From CANKBT01 sp038236005 (GTDB lineage: Bacteria > Actinomycetota > Actinomycetes > Mycobacteriales > SCTD01): a stretch of DNA of 21,871 nt. The number at the start of each line of letters is the position of its first letter. Positions within the stretch are counted from its first letter, which is position 1. A program made the translations under genes and the position numbers. The notes under the pieces were generated by a model. The model ran no database searches and was not told the origin of the DNA. It saw only the letters and a program-made list of their open reading frames with translations. Shown piece by piece: positions 1-7,060 of this stretch. The stretch spans positions 1 to 21,871 of the forward strand of contig JBBSTI010000052.1 in assembly GCA_038236005.1 (NCBI GenBank), given 5' to 3'.

Positions 1-1
1 C

Positions 2-709
2 GGGGTCGTCGCGTTCCTGCACCCGCTCCCGGTCGCCGCGCTCTGGGGGGTCGGGGCCAAGACCGAGCAGGTCCTCACCCGGCTCGGGCTGCACACCGTC
101 GGCGACCTGGCCAACACGCCGCGCCCCACCCTGCAGCGGGCGCTCGGACCGGGGGTCGGCGCACACCTGTCCGATCTCTCGTGGGGTCGCGACGCACGCC
201 GGGTCGTGCCGCTGGAGCCGGACAAGAGCATCGGCGCCGAAGAAACCTTTGCCACCGACGTCGACGACCCGGCCGTCGTGACCCGCGAGCTGCTGCGCCT
301 GGCCGACCGCACCGCCGCCCGGCTGCGGGCGACGCAGCAGGTCGGCCGCACGGTCTCGATCAAGGTCCGGTTCGCTGACTTCACGACGATCACCCGCTCG
401 CGCACCCTCAAGGAGCCGACCGACGTCGGCCGCACGGTCTTCGAGACCGCGCTCGCGCTCTACACCGCCCTCGGTCTCGAACGGGCCAGGCTTCGCCTGG
501 TGGGCGTACGGGTCGAGGGGGTCCAGCCCGCCGCCGGTCAGCCGCAGCAGCTGCAGCTCGGTGCTCGGGAGTCCGGCTGGCGCGAGGCTGACCAGGCGGT
601 CGACCGGGCAACCGCTCGCTTCGGCACCGGGTCGGTGCGTCCGGCAGCGCTGGTCGAGCCTCGCGGACCTGCTGCCTCGGGGCCGCGACGTCCCGGGCCC
701 CGACCCTGA
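2..709 (+). CDS. dinB: DNA polymerase IV (Y-family), C-terminal part
   Basis: This is a 5'-truncated reading frame of 235 codons that enters from the left edge and stops at a TGA. It encodes the C-terminal half of an error-prone translesion polymerase. Fragment residues 9-36 (LPVAALWGVG.. to VGDL) form the helix-hairpin-helix thumb typical of DinB. The stretch TVSIKVRFADFTTITRSRT is the signature of the little-finger DNA-binding domain. The catalytic palm lies outside the window. A QLQL motif after the little finger could bind the beta clamp, which is an inference. The last 30 or so residues are a Pro/Arg/Gly-rich tail without a recognisable domain. A dinB-like gene next to a DUF3040 gene just before the dcw cluster is a recurrent actinobacterial arrangement. 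A hairpin follows 15 nt after the stop. Confidence 0.93.
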   Translation, partial: GVVAFLHPLPVAALWGVGAKTEQVLTRLGLHTVGDLANTPRPTLQRALGPGVGAHLSDLSWGRDARRVVPLEPDKSIGAEETFATDVDDPAVVTRELLRLADRTAARLRATQQVGRTVSIKVRFADFTTITRSRTLKEPTDVGRTVFETALALYTALGLERARLRLVGVRVEGVQPAAGQPQQLQLGARESGWREADQAVDRATARFGTGSVRPAALVEPRGPAASGPRRPGPRP

Positions 710-724
710 AAGGTCGCGGGCCCG

Positions 725-741
725 ACCGGCTGAGAGCCGGT
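725..741 (+). terminator. Hairpin downstream of dinB
   Basis: A perfect 7-bp inverted repeat (ACCGGCT / AGCCGGT) with a GAG loop lies 15 nt after the dinB stop. There is no T-tract, so if it terminates transcription it does so as the GC-rich, U-poor type common in actinobacteria. Function is inferred from position only. Confidence 0.4.
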
Positions 742-822
742 GAAAGCTGCCCTGAACAGTGGTCCAGCACGTGTTCTCCACGGCCGGACGAGGCCCCGGG
801 CTGAAGAGGTTGAGCCGTCGCC

Positions 823-851
823 GTGACGAATGGCCCGAGACCTCGTATCGT
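823..851 (+). promoter_or_regulatory. Candidate promoter of the DUF3040 gene
   Basis: GTGACG (823-828) and TATCGT (846-851) are separated by 17 nt and each match the housekeeping -35 and -10 consensus at four of six positions. They lie about 70 nt upstream of the DUF3040 start, in the 214-nt gap after dinB, which otherwise holds only the dinB hairpin. This is a weak prediction in GC-rich DNA. Confidence 0.3.
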
Positions 852-923
852 AGAGGGGAGTCGGTGTCACCGAGCCGACACGCCGAAGGTCCGTGGTGGT
901 GGATGAGGTCAGGAGGGAGCGCC

Positions 924-1346
924 GTGCCGCTCTCTGAGCATGAGCAACGTTTGCTGGACCAGATCGAGCGTGCGCTCTACGAGGACGACCCAAAGTTTGC
1001 CTCGACGGTGCGGTCGACGGACCTGCGAACCCATATGCGTCGTCGCCTGTGGCGTGCCGGCGCGGTGTTCGTCGTGGGCTTCCTGCTGCTCCCGGTGGGG
1101 GTGGTCCAGACAAGCCCGTTGATCGGGGTCGTCGGCTTCATCATCATGGTGATCGCTCTCGTGATGGCGCTCGCCGCATGGAAACGCCTCGGTCCCGGTC
1201 CGAGTGGACGGCCAGCAGCCCCGGTCAAGCGGCAGGGACGCGGCAGCCGCCGGGCCACAGACACCCATGGGTCCCGGGGTTGGCGCGGCCGCTCCGAGGA
1301 GCGGTGGAAGAAGCGCTGGGACGAGCGGGGACGCGGGCAGGACTGA
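924..1346 (+). CDS. DUF3040 family small membrane protein
   Basis: The protein has 140 residues and begins VPLSEHEQRLLDQIERALYEDD, the characteristic N-terminus of the DUF3040 family. Two hydrophobic segments follow (about residues 44-62 and 65-86), then a strongly basic Arg/Lys/Gly-rich C-terminal tail. It is therefore likely a two-span inner-membrane protein with both ends on the same side, and the molecular function is unknown. The GTG start was chosen because AGGAGGG (911-917) sits 6 nt upstream. An in-frame ATG at 903 lies upstream of that ribosome site and would place it inside the gene. DUF3040 genes are commonly found just before mraZ in actinobacteria; here the moxR operon has been placed between them. 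Confidence 0.9.
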   Translation: MPLSEHEQRLLDQIERALYEDDPKFASTVRSTDLRTHMRRRLWRAGAVFVVGFLLLPVGVVQTSPLIGVVGFIIMVIALVMALAAWKRLGPGPSGRPAAPVKRQGRGSRRATDTHGSRGWRGRSEERWKKRWDERGRGQD

Positions 1347-1353
1347 CCCTGCT

Positions 1354-1384
1354 CCCTACGACCGTCGAGCAGCCGGTCGTGGGG
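1354..1384. terminator. Hairpin between convergent genes (first)
   Basis: An 11-bp stem (1354-1364 with 1374-1384, one G-T pair, 9-nt loop; core ACGACCG / CGGTCGT) begins 8 nt after the DUF3040 stop. It has no T-tract. Its place between convergent genes, together with the next hairpin, suggests bidirectional termination. Confidence 0.45.
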
Positions 1385-1390
1385 GGCCTT

Positions 1391-1416
1391 GCTCCACCAA
1401 AAGTTCCTGGTGGGGC
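1391..1416. terminator. Hairpin between convergent genes (second)
   Basis: A 9-bp stem (GCTCCACCA / TGGTGGGGC, one G-T pair) encloses an 8-nt loop, AAAGTTCC. It lies about 100 nt beyond the stop of the leftward transglutaminase gene and just after the first hairpin. It is likely part of a shared terminator region, inferred from position. Confidence 0.4.
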
Positions 1417-1519
1417 TCACGGCTGAGATCTCCCGGTGGATCTTCCCTCTGAGTTCTCGAAGGATGTTCCGACGAGATCAGCCGTTGATCACCTTCGACG
1501 GGCCGGAGACCGGATCGTC

Positions 1520-3853
1520 TCAGGAACGAGACGGCAACAGCCGGGCCCGAACGCTCTGCGACCACCCTTGGCGGGTTCGGCGCGCCTGCGCCACCCTGCT
1601 GCTGGTTGCGCCGCGTAGCCGGTGCACCCAGGACGGGGGCAGGAGCAGGATGCGGAACCGCCGTCCGCGGGACTGCCGTTGCCTCAGGCCCTCGCGGACG
1701 ACGCGCGTCGACCGGTCCAGGGTGTCGGTGCTCGCTTCGGCTGGGCGGGCGTAACGGGTCTGCTCCACGGCCGACACCACCTGCGAGAGGGCAGGCACGG
1801 CGCCCGACGGAAGGGCGCTCTGCTCCCGGAGCCGATCGGCAGCCTGCCGGGGGCTGAGCGCCGGGTCCACCGGGTGCCCGGCGTCTCGGGCGTCGTCGGC
1901 CACCTGCGCCCAGGCCGCCTCGACGAGCCCGGCCGGCGTCGACCCGGCACGGTGACGTCGGAGCGACCGGTGGGCCTGCTGCGTGAGCTGAGGCAGGGCG
2001 AGGAGAAGCAGGCCGCCGGCCAGAGCGACAAGGAGAGCGGTCGGGGGGCGGGGCGAGCCGCCCCCCGCGGCGCTGACCGGCGAGTCCAAGGCACGTTCCG
2101 GACGGGTGGACGGGGCGGAAGGCGCGGTCGACGGCACCGGCTCGGTGGTGCCGGGGGCCGGCGTGGCCCCCGGGGCCGCCGGCTCGCCCGCCTCGTTGGT
2201 GAAGCCGGGCACCGCGACGCCGTTGCCGGCGGCGGCAGGGGTCGGCTCGAAGCGGGTCCAGCCGATCCCGGAGATCCAGGCCTCCGGCCAGGCGTGCGCC
2301 TCGCGGGTCGTGACCAACCAGGACCCGTCGCCCTGCTGGCGGCCGGCGGTGAAGCCGACTGCGACGCGCGACGGGATGCCGGACAGTCGCAGCATCACGG
2401 CCATCGCGGTCGAGTACTGCTGACAGAACCCGACCCTGGTCTCCAGGAAGTCCTGCAGCGCATCAGGGCTGCTGCCGGTCTCGGGCTGCAGCGAGTAGGT
2501 GAAGCTCGGGTCCTGGAAGAACGTCTGCAGCGCCAGCGCCTTGGCATAGTCGCCGCGTGCGTCCCCGACCGCCTCCGCGGTGAGGCGGCGGACCTCGGGG
2601 GTGGCCTCCAGCGGCCCGGCGTAGGGCGCGACCTCGGTCGGCAGCCCTCTGCTCTGGGGGACCAGGGCGGAGGGCTCCGGCAGCACCCGGCGGCTCGTCA
2701 CCTCGTACGACGGGTTCTGGTCGGTCTCGGTCTGGGTCGAGTAGACGGTCTGGCTGTCGGCGTCCCAGAGCCACGGCCCGGCGATGCTCACCTGGGTCGG
2801 GACCGCGGGGACCGGCAGCCAACGGGCTTTGAGCGACAGGATGGTCAGGGCGGACGTGACCGTACGGGTCGGCTGGTCCGCGGCCAGGCCGGGTGGCGTG
2901 GGGATCGGGTTGTTGACCGCGTCGCGCTGGTTGCCCTTCAGCTCGTCCTGCCGCCAGCCTTTCCCGTCGTAGAGGCCGAGGGTCGTCAAGCGTATGTAGT
3001 CCGGAGCGGGGTCGTCGGTGGTGTAGCTCAGCACGTCCCGCGGTTCCGGCAGTCTGAGATCGCCCCGGAGCGTGGTGATCGGGTTGTAGGTCGTGACGGT
3101 GCGGGAGCCGTTGCCGCCGCCGGGGTTGAGGATCCCGGTCCCGAGCGAGGGCAGCAGGGCAGGCACGAGGAGCGCCGCCCCCACCGACAGCAGACCGAGC
3201 AGGCCTGCGCTGCCGGACCCTCGAAGCCCAGGCCGACCGGCCCCGCGGACGGTGACGCCCCAGCGACCGACGCGCTCGTCACGCTCTACGAGCAGCAGGA
3301 GCAGCCAGCCGGCGGTGCCGAGCAGGAAGGGCAGGACCCCGACCCCGTCGTCGAGGAAGGCCGCAGGCACGGCGTAGAGGGTGAGCAGCGGCAGGCCGGC
3401 GAGGGCGGCACGGGACAGCACCCCGACGGCGAGCTCCACGAGCAGCGCGAGGCCCCCGACCGCGAGCGTCGTGAGCAGGACGAGGCCGTCGCTGGACGGC
3501 ACCGGCGGGGACAGCTCGCGGATGTCGGTCAGCCCGGAGCTGAGCAGCAGCTCGAGCGCGTCCCGGGTGCTCGCCGTCGGGACCAGGACCGCCAGGGTGT
3601 CGCCGGCGAAGATCGCGACCACGTAGAGCAGCAGCGTCAGAAGTCCGAGCAGCTGCTGCGCCGCCCGGGGCAGCTGGAGGCGTCGACCGGCGACGCCTGC
3701 GGCAGTCGCGGCGACCGCCGCACCGGCGACCCGCGGCACCCAGGCGCGGTCCTGGAACAGCGGGAGCAGGGCGGTGGCGGTCAGCAGCACCGCCACCAGC
3801 CCCGCGAGGCTGGCCCGGTCACGCTGCCCGGTCACACCGGCTCGCCCGGTCAC
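1520..3853 (-). CDS. Membrane-anchored transglutaminase-like protein (TgpA type: DUF3488, transglutaminase core, DUF4129)
   Basis: The protein has 777 residues. The first 300 or so contain about six to seven hydrophobic spans (for example AQQLLGLLTLLLYVVAIFAG and LLGLLSVGAALLVPALLPSLG). An exported transglutaminase-like domain follows, then a Pro/Thr/Ala-rich linker, one more span near residues 603-622, and a cytoplasmic DUF4129-like tail. The catalytic Cys is C477 in VGFCQQYS and the His is H520 in REAHAWPE. The usual third residue, Asp in FDPTP, is Glu here (E536 in RFEPTP), a common variant in actinobacterial members as I recall. The substrate is unknown; peptide-bond hydrolysis or protein cross-linking at the cell surface is possible. 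The GTG start at 3853 overlaps the DUF58 stop (GTGA). The frame stays open upstream, but that part is shadow sequence inside DUF58. It is the last gene of the moxR operon. Confidence 0.9.
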   Translation of the reverse strand: MTGRAGVTGQRDRASLAGLVAVLLTATALLPLFQDRAWVPRVAGAAVAATAAGVAGRRLQLPRAAQQLLGLLTLLLYVVAIFAGDTLAVLVPTASTRDALELLLSSGLTDIRELSPPVPSSDGLVLLTTLAVGGLALLVELAVGVLSRAALAGLPLLTLYAVPAAFLDDGVGVLPFLLGTAGWLLLLLVERDERVGRWGVTVRGAGRPGLRGSGSAGLLGLLSVGAALLVPALLPSLGTGILNPGGGNGSRTVTTYNPITTLRGDLRLPEPRDVLSYTTDDPAPDYIRLTTLGLYDGKGWRQDELKGNQRDAVNNPIPTPPGLAADQPTRTVTSALTILSLKARWLPVPAVPTQVSIAGPWLWDADSQTVYSTQTETDQNPSYEVTSRRVLPEPSALVPQSRGLPTEVAPYAGPLEATPEVRRLTAEAVGDARGDYAKALALQTFFQDPSFTYSLQPETGSSPDALQDFLETRVGFCQQYSTAMAVMLRLSGIPSRVAVGFTAGRQQGDGSWLVTTREAHAWPEAWISGIGWTRFEPTPAAAGNGVAVPGFTNEAGEPAAPGATPAPGTTEPVPSTAPSAPSTRPERALDSPVSAAGGGSPRPPTALLVALAGGLLLLALPQLTQQAHRSLRRHRAGSTPAGLVEAAWAQVADDARDAGHPVDPALSPRQAADRLREQSALPSGAVPALSQVVSAVEQTRYARPAEASTDTLDRSTRVVREGLRQRQSRGRRFRILLLPPSWVHRLRGATSSRVAQARRTRQGWSQSVRARLLPSRS

Positions 3854-5052
3854 GCCGCGCCCACCCGGCTGGCCCCGAGCCGCGGCCACAGCGCCACCAG
3901 GTCGTCCCCGGAGCGTGCGTCGATCACGTCCCATCCTGCGCCGGCGAGCAGCGTCTGACCTCCGCGGGGACCCGGTGCGGCGGCCGCCCAGGTTCCGGTG
4001 TCCAGCGCGAGCGCGACCCGTCGCGCGGCGCGCAGCCGAGACAAGGCCTCGGCGTCGTGGCGACGGACCGTCCCGAGGACGGCGACCAGCACCCCGGCGG
4101 ACGGCGAGGCTGGTGCCATGGCGCCGCCACCGGTCTGGACGCTCGCCAGCGCGTCCAACAGCGACCCCTCGGTGACCGGCAGGTCCGAGGGCAGCAGCAG
4201 CCGGGCGTCGTGCAGCGTCACGGTCACCAGGAAGCCTGCCCGCAGCAGGGTGGTCCCGACGCTGGCGGCGGCGGCGACCGCCCACTCGAAGCTAGCGTCC
4301 CGGCCCTTCCCGGCATGGGCGGTCGACCGGGCGTCGAGCAGGACGGTCGCGCGCTGCTGGAGCGGCTGCTCCTCCTGGCGGACCATCAGCTCGCCGACCC
4401 GGGCGGTGGAGCGCCAGTGCACCTTGCGCAGGTCGTCCCCCCGGCGGTACTCGCGGGTGCTCACGTCGTCGCTGCCGGCCGCCATCGCCATCGCGGTGGA
4501 GTCTCCGGAACCGCCTCGAGCTCCGCCCAGCCGCACCGGGGGCAAGACCTGGACCGCCGGGGTCACCACGACGGCGTCGGTGCTCGTGAAGGCCCGGTGC
4601 AGCTCGACCAGCCCGAACGGGTCGGTCAGACGCACCGAGAGCGGCCCGACCCGGTGCCGACCCCGGGTGTCGGTGTGCACGGCGTACGCGACGTCACGGG
4701 TCCCCTGCGGTTCCACCCGGTCGAGCACGAACCGCGGCCGTCCGCCGAGCACGAGCGGCAGGGTGTCCTCCATGAGCAGCGTCCCGCTGGGCAGCGGGCT
4801 GACGTTCTCCAGGCGCAGGCGCACGTCCGCGGGCTCGCCGACCGGCACGCGGGCCGGTTCCACCGACCTGGTGCAGGTGAGCAGGTAGCGGGTGCGTGCG
4901 ACCGAGGCGAGCGCGAGCGGCGGCAGGACGAGCACGAGGACCGAGGCCCGCAGCAGGTCGGCCTGGCCGAGCAGCAGGGCGCTCGCGAGCAGCGCGACCC
5001 CGGCGGCGAGCAGGCACCGGCCGCGCAGGGTCAGAGCGGTCAGGGCTGTCAC
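3850..5052 (-). CDS. DUF58 domain protein
   Basis: The protein has 400 residues. Two hydrophobic segments lie near the N-terminus (within LLAAGVALLASALLLGQADLLRASVLVLVLPPLALA, seen as two adjacent stretches). The DUF58 signature TREYRRGDDLRKVHWRSTA starts near residue 199 and is followed by ARVGELMVRQEEQP. The C-terminal half resembles a von Willebrand A-like fold (VLLDARSTAH), as is usual in the family. DUF58 proteins are encoded beside MoxR ATPases and are thought to be their partners in assembling or activating surface or membrane complexes; the exact role is unknown. The GTG start at 5052 lies 25 nt after the moxR stop and no strong ribosome site is visible. The stop overlaps the transglutaminase start by 4 nt, so the two are probably translationally coupled. 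Confidence 0.9.
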   Translation of the reverse strand: MTALTALTLRGRCLLAAGVALLASALLLGQADLLRASVLVLVLPPLALASVARTRYLLTCTRSVEPARVPVGEPADVRLRLENVSPLPSGTLLMEDTLPLVLGGRPRFVLDRVEPQGTRDVAYAVHTDTRGRHRVGPLSVRLTDPFGLVELHRAFTSTDAVVVTPAVQVLPPVRLGGARGGSGDSTAMAMAAGSDDVSTREYRRGDDLRKVHWRSTARVGELMVRQEEQPLQQRATVLLDARSTAHAGKGRDASFEWAVAAAASVGTTLLRAGFLVTVTLHDARLLLPSDLPVTEGSLLDALASVQTGGGAMAPASPSAGVLVAVLGTVRRHDAEALSRLRAARRVALALDTGTWAAAAPGPRGGQTLLAGAGWDVIDARSGDDLVALWPRLGASRVGAA

Positions 5053-5077
5053 GTGCCGCGACCGACCGGGGCGGGGC

Positions 5078-6082
5078 TCATCGGCGACCGTCGGGCACGG
5101 GGACCCGGGCGAGCACGTCGGCCACGACCGCGCCCGTCGTGCGTCGGGCGACCTGCGCCTCCGGGGTGAGCAGCAACCGGTGTGACAGGACCGGCCCCGC
5201 GAGCGTCTGCACGTCGTCGGGAAGCACGTAGTCGCGCCCGTCCATGGCGGCGAGGGCCCGACTGGCCCGGACCAGCTGCAGGGTGGCCCGGGGCGACGCA
5301 CCAAGTCGCAGGTCCTTGGCGCGACGGGTCGCCCCGACCAGGTCCACGACGTAGTGCCGCACCGCGGCCGAGACGTGCACCCCGCGGACCGGGCCGATCA
5401 GCTTGCCGATCTCCAGCGCGTCGGTGACCGGCTCGAGGTCGGTCAGCGGGTCTGCACCACCGTGCACGTCGAGCATCGCCAGCTCGGCGCTCGGCGCCGG
5501 ATAGCCCATCGAGACTCGGGCAGTGAACCGGTCGCGCTGCGCCTCGGGCAGGGGATAGGTGCCCTCCATCTCGATCGGGTTCTGGGTGGCGACCACCATG
5601 AAGGGCGATTCCAGGGCGTACGTCGTGCCGTCGACCGTGACCTGTCGTTCCTCCATCGCCTCCAGCAGCGCTGACTGGGTCTTTGGTGAGGCCCGGTTGA
5701 TCTCGTCGCCCACCACGATGTTGGCGAAGACCGGGCCTGGCTTGAACTCGAACTCGTGGTGCTCCTGGTCATACACCGAGACCCCGGTGATGTCGCTGGG
5801 CAGCAGGTCAGGGGTGAACTGGATGCGGCGCACGCTGGCGTCGACCGACCGGGCCAGGGCTTTGGCGAGCATGGTCTTACCGACCCCGGGGACGTCCTCC
5901 ACCAGCAGGTGGCCTTCGGCCAGCAGGACCACGAGCGCGAGCCGGACGACGCCGGGCTTGCCCTCGATCACCCGCTCGATGTTGGCCGTGACCCTGCCCG
6001 TGCACTCCTGCAGGCCGTCCAGCCCGTTGCCTGGCTGGCGTGCATCGAGCTCGTTGCCAGGCTGGTGGTCGGTGCGTAGCAC
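5078..6082 (-). CDS. MoxR-family AAA+ ATPase
   Basis: The protein has 334 residues and the usual MoxR layout. Walker A is VPGVGKT with K69, Walker B is VVGDEINRA with D126 and E127, then the sensor stretch VVATQNPIEMEGTYPLPEAQRDRF, read here as two adjoining motifs, and a C-terminal lid domain. MoxR proteins act as chaperone-like ATPases for partner proteins such as the DUF58 and transglutaminase products encoded just downstream. The GTG start at 6082 was chosen because GGAGGA (6094-6089, minus strand) lies 6 nt upstream; the frame is open further upstream but without family-like sequence. It is the first gene of a leftward three-gene operon that diverges from the dcw cluster. Confidence 0.94.
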   Translation of the reverse strand: MLRTDHQPGNELDARQPGNGLDGLQECTGRVTANIERVIEGKPGVVRLALVVLLAEGHLLVEDVPGVGKTMLAKALARSVDASVRRIQFTPDLLPSDITGVSVYDQEHHEFEFKPGPVFANIVVGDEINRASPKTQSALLEAMEERQVTVDGTTYALESPFMVVATQNPIEMEGTYPLPEAQRDRFTARVSMGYPAPSAELAMLDVHGGADPLTDLEPVTDALEIGKLIGPVRGVHVSAAVRHYVVDLVGATRRAKDLRLGASPRATLQLVRASRALAAMDGRDYVLPDDVQTLAGPVLSHRLLLTPEAQVARRTTGAVVADVLARVPVPDGRR

Positions 6083-6192
6083 GAAGGGTCCTCCGGCGCG
6101 GTCGGGTCCTGGGGGCGGGCGAGCTCGAGGTGTTGGCCGCCACATCCTCCCACCTGATGTGCCTGAGCCCCACCCGGCGGGAACAGCGTCCA

Positions 6193-6208
6193 CCCCACAA
6201 CGCCCCAC
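6193..6208 (-). promoter_or_regulatory. Two MraZ-box-like repeats in the moxR leader
   Basis: On the minus strand, GTGGGG occurs at 6208-6203 and again at 6198-6193, exactly 10 bp apart. This is the same unit and spacing as the boxes upstream of mraZ. There is no clear third copy: the expected slot at 6218-6213 reads GAGCGG. The pair lies about 110 nt upstream of the moxR start. It could be chance in GC-rich DNA. Confidence 0.25.
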
Positions 6209-6211
6209 GCA

Positions 6212-6239
6212 CCCGCTCCCCGAGCGGTCCTGGAGCGGG
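6212..6239. repeat. Inverted repeat with an alternative nested hairpin
   Basis: CCCGCTCC (6212-6219) and GGAGCGGG (6232-6239) form a perfect 8-bp stem with a 12-nt loop. A competing 5-bp hairpin, CGCTC CCC GAGCG (6215-6227), uses the same left arm. It lies in the presumed leader of moxR. Its role is unknown. Confidence 0.4.
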
Positions 6240-6344
6240 GTGTCCAAGGCGGGTCTGTAAGCCCGACCGCCTCTAGGAGAAGCTGGACGATCACCGAGAG
6301 TTGCCCTGACCTGCCAAATCATCCATCCGACGCCGGTCAGGTCC

Positions 6345-6372
6345 TTGACCGTGGGGGGAAGTGGCGTAGCGT
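6345..6372 (+). promoter_or_regulatory. mra promoter (start of the dcw operon)
   Basis: The -35 element TTGACC (6345-6350) matches the consensus at five of six positions. After 16 nt comes TAGCGT (6367-6372), which fits the TAnnnT pattern of actinobacterial housekeeping -10 elements. Transcription would start near 6379, leaving a leader of about 45 nt before the mraZ GTG. The MraZ boxes overlie the spacer and the -10, as expected for repression. Confidence 0.65.
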
Positions 6373-6376
6373 GGGG
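6351..6376 (+). promoter_or_regulatory. MraZ operator: three 10-bp-phased boxes
   Basis: GTGGGG at 6351, GTGGCG at 6361 and GTGGGG at 6371 are direct repeats with exact 10-bp spacing, separated by GGAA and TAGC. MraZ is known to bind tandem TGGGN-type repeats with this spacing upstream of its own gene in E. coli and other bacteria. The location over the mra promoter supports autoregulation here. Confidence 0.75.
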
Positions 6377-6425
6377 AATCGCGGAGCCAACGGGCGACGC
6401 CAGGCCGGTCAAAGGGGGAGGGTCC

Positions 6426-6854
6426 GTGTTCGTCGGGACCCATCACCCGCGGCTGGACGAGAAGGGCCGGCTCTTCCTGCCGGCGAAGTACCGCGAGGAG
6501 GTGGCGGACGGCGTGGTCGTGACCAAGGGCAAGGACCGCTGCCTCTCGGTCTTCACCGCCGCCGAGTTCGCCCGACAGGCTGGCGAGCTCGAGGTCGCCG
6601 AGCGCACGGCCTCGACCGACGCCGACAAGAAGCGCACCCGGATGCAGACCCGGCAGTTCTTCGGCAGCGCCAGCGACGAGGTCCCGGACCGACAGGGGCG
6701 GATCACGATCCCTGCGCCGCTGCGGGAGTACGCAGGTCTGGAGAAGCAGTGCACCGTCGTCGGTGCCAACAACCGCCTGGAGATCTGGGACGGCGACGCC
6801 TGGGCGGCGTTCAGCGCCGCCAGCGACGCCGAGTTCGCCGAGGAGGACGCCTGA
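6426..6854 (+). CDS. mraZ: Transcriptional regulator MraZ
   Basis: The protein has 142 residues, the normal length for MraZ, a ring-forming DNA-binding protein that controls the dcw operon. Both halves of the duplicated SpoVT/AbrB-like fold show the DxxxR signature: DEKGRLFLPAKYR (residues 11-23) and DRQGRITIPAPLR (residues 88-100). The GTG start was chosen because GGGGGAGG ends 4 nt before it and the protein then begins with the family-typical FVGTHHPRLDEKGR. The frame is open 27 codons upstream, but that part covers the promoter. It is the first gene of the operon and its operator lies directly upstream. A 206-nt non-coding gap follows, unlike the rest of the cluster. Confidence 0.97.
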   Translation: MFVGTHHPRLDEKGRLFLPAKYREEVADGVVVTKGKDRCLSVFTAAEFARQAGELEVAERTASTDADKKRTRMQTRQFFGSASDEVPDRQGRITIPAPLREYAGLEKQCTVVGANNRLEIWDGDAWAAFSAASDAEFAEEDA

Positions 6855-6894
6855 GCTGAGCGCTTACGGCCTCTGCGTGCCGAGCGGCCTCCGA

Positions 6895-6942
6895 CCGCGT
6901 CGCCTCCTGGCGCACCTTCCCCGGTGCCAGGCGGCGACGCGG
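6895..6942 (+). promoter_or_regulatory. Long hairpin between mraZ and rsmH (possible attenuator or terminator)
   Basis: CCGCGTCGCC (6895-6904) pairs with GGCGACGCGG (6933-6942). After one mismatch, CCTGGC (6906-6911) pairs with GCCAGG (6926-6931). ACC/GGT then closes a TTCCCC loop after a 2-nt bulge. That makes about 19 bp in 48 nt, 40 nt after the mraZ stop. No T-tract follows. It could be an attenuator, an RNase III site or an mRNA stabiliser. Confidence 0.55.
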
Positions 6943-6968
6943 ACGGGGACCGACCGGCACGACCGGCC

Positions 6969-6990
6969 GCACGAGCCGAACCGCTCGTGC
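6969..6990 (+). promoter_or_regulatory. Second hairpin in the mraZ-rsmH gap
   Basis: A perfect 8-bp stem, GCACGAGC (6969-6976) and GCTCGTGC (6983-6990), has a CGAACC loop. It lies 26 nt after the longer hairpin and 70 nt before the small membrane ORF. Its role is unknown; it may act with the upstream hairpin. Confidence 0.45.
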
Positions 6991-7060
6991 ACTGCCGCCC
7001 GACCCCCGTCCGCGAGCCGGGGCACCACCCGTACGCAAGATCGAACGAGAGCAGGGTCGC

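Larger units (their letters stand above)
6083..6425. other. Divergent control region between moxR and mraZ operons
   Basis: This 343-nt stretch has no credible gene on either strand. It contains the mra promoter and MraZ operator at its right end, a possible box pair and an inverted repeat in its moxR-side half, and a 6-bp inverted repeat (GACCTG 6308-6313 / CAGGTC 6338-6343) just upstream of the mra -35. I could not find a convincing promoter for moxR. The mraZ ribosome site GGGGGAGG occupies 6414-6421. Confidence 0.7.

Noticed and set aside
1622..3958. 778-codon plus-strand frame opposite the transglutaminase gene
   Set aside because: It is a shadow of the real minus-strand gene, which has membrane spans and the catalytic Cys and His. 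The shadow is low-complexity Gly/Arg/Gln.
3854..4285. 144-codon N-terminal extension of the transglutaminase
   Set aside because: It lies wholly inside DUF58 and is Arg-rich shadow sequence. The GTGA at 3850-3853 is a better start, followed directly by membrane spans.
6345..6425. Upstream in-frame start giving a 169-residue MraZ
   Set aside because: It would translate the promoter and operator. The GTG at 6426 has a ribosome site and gives the normal family length.
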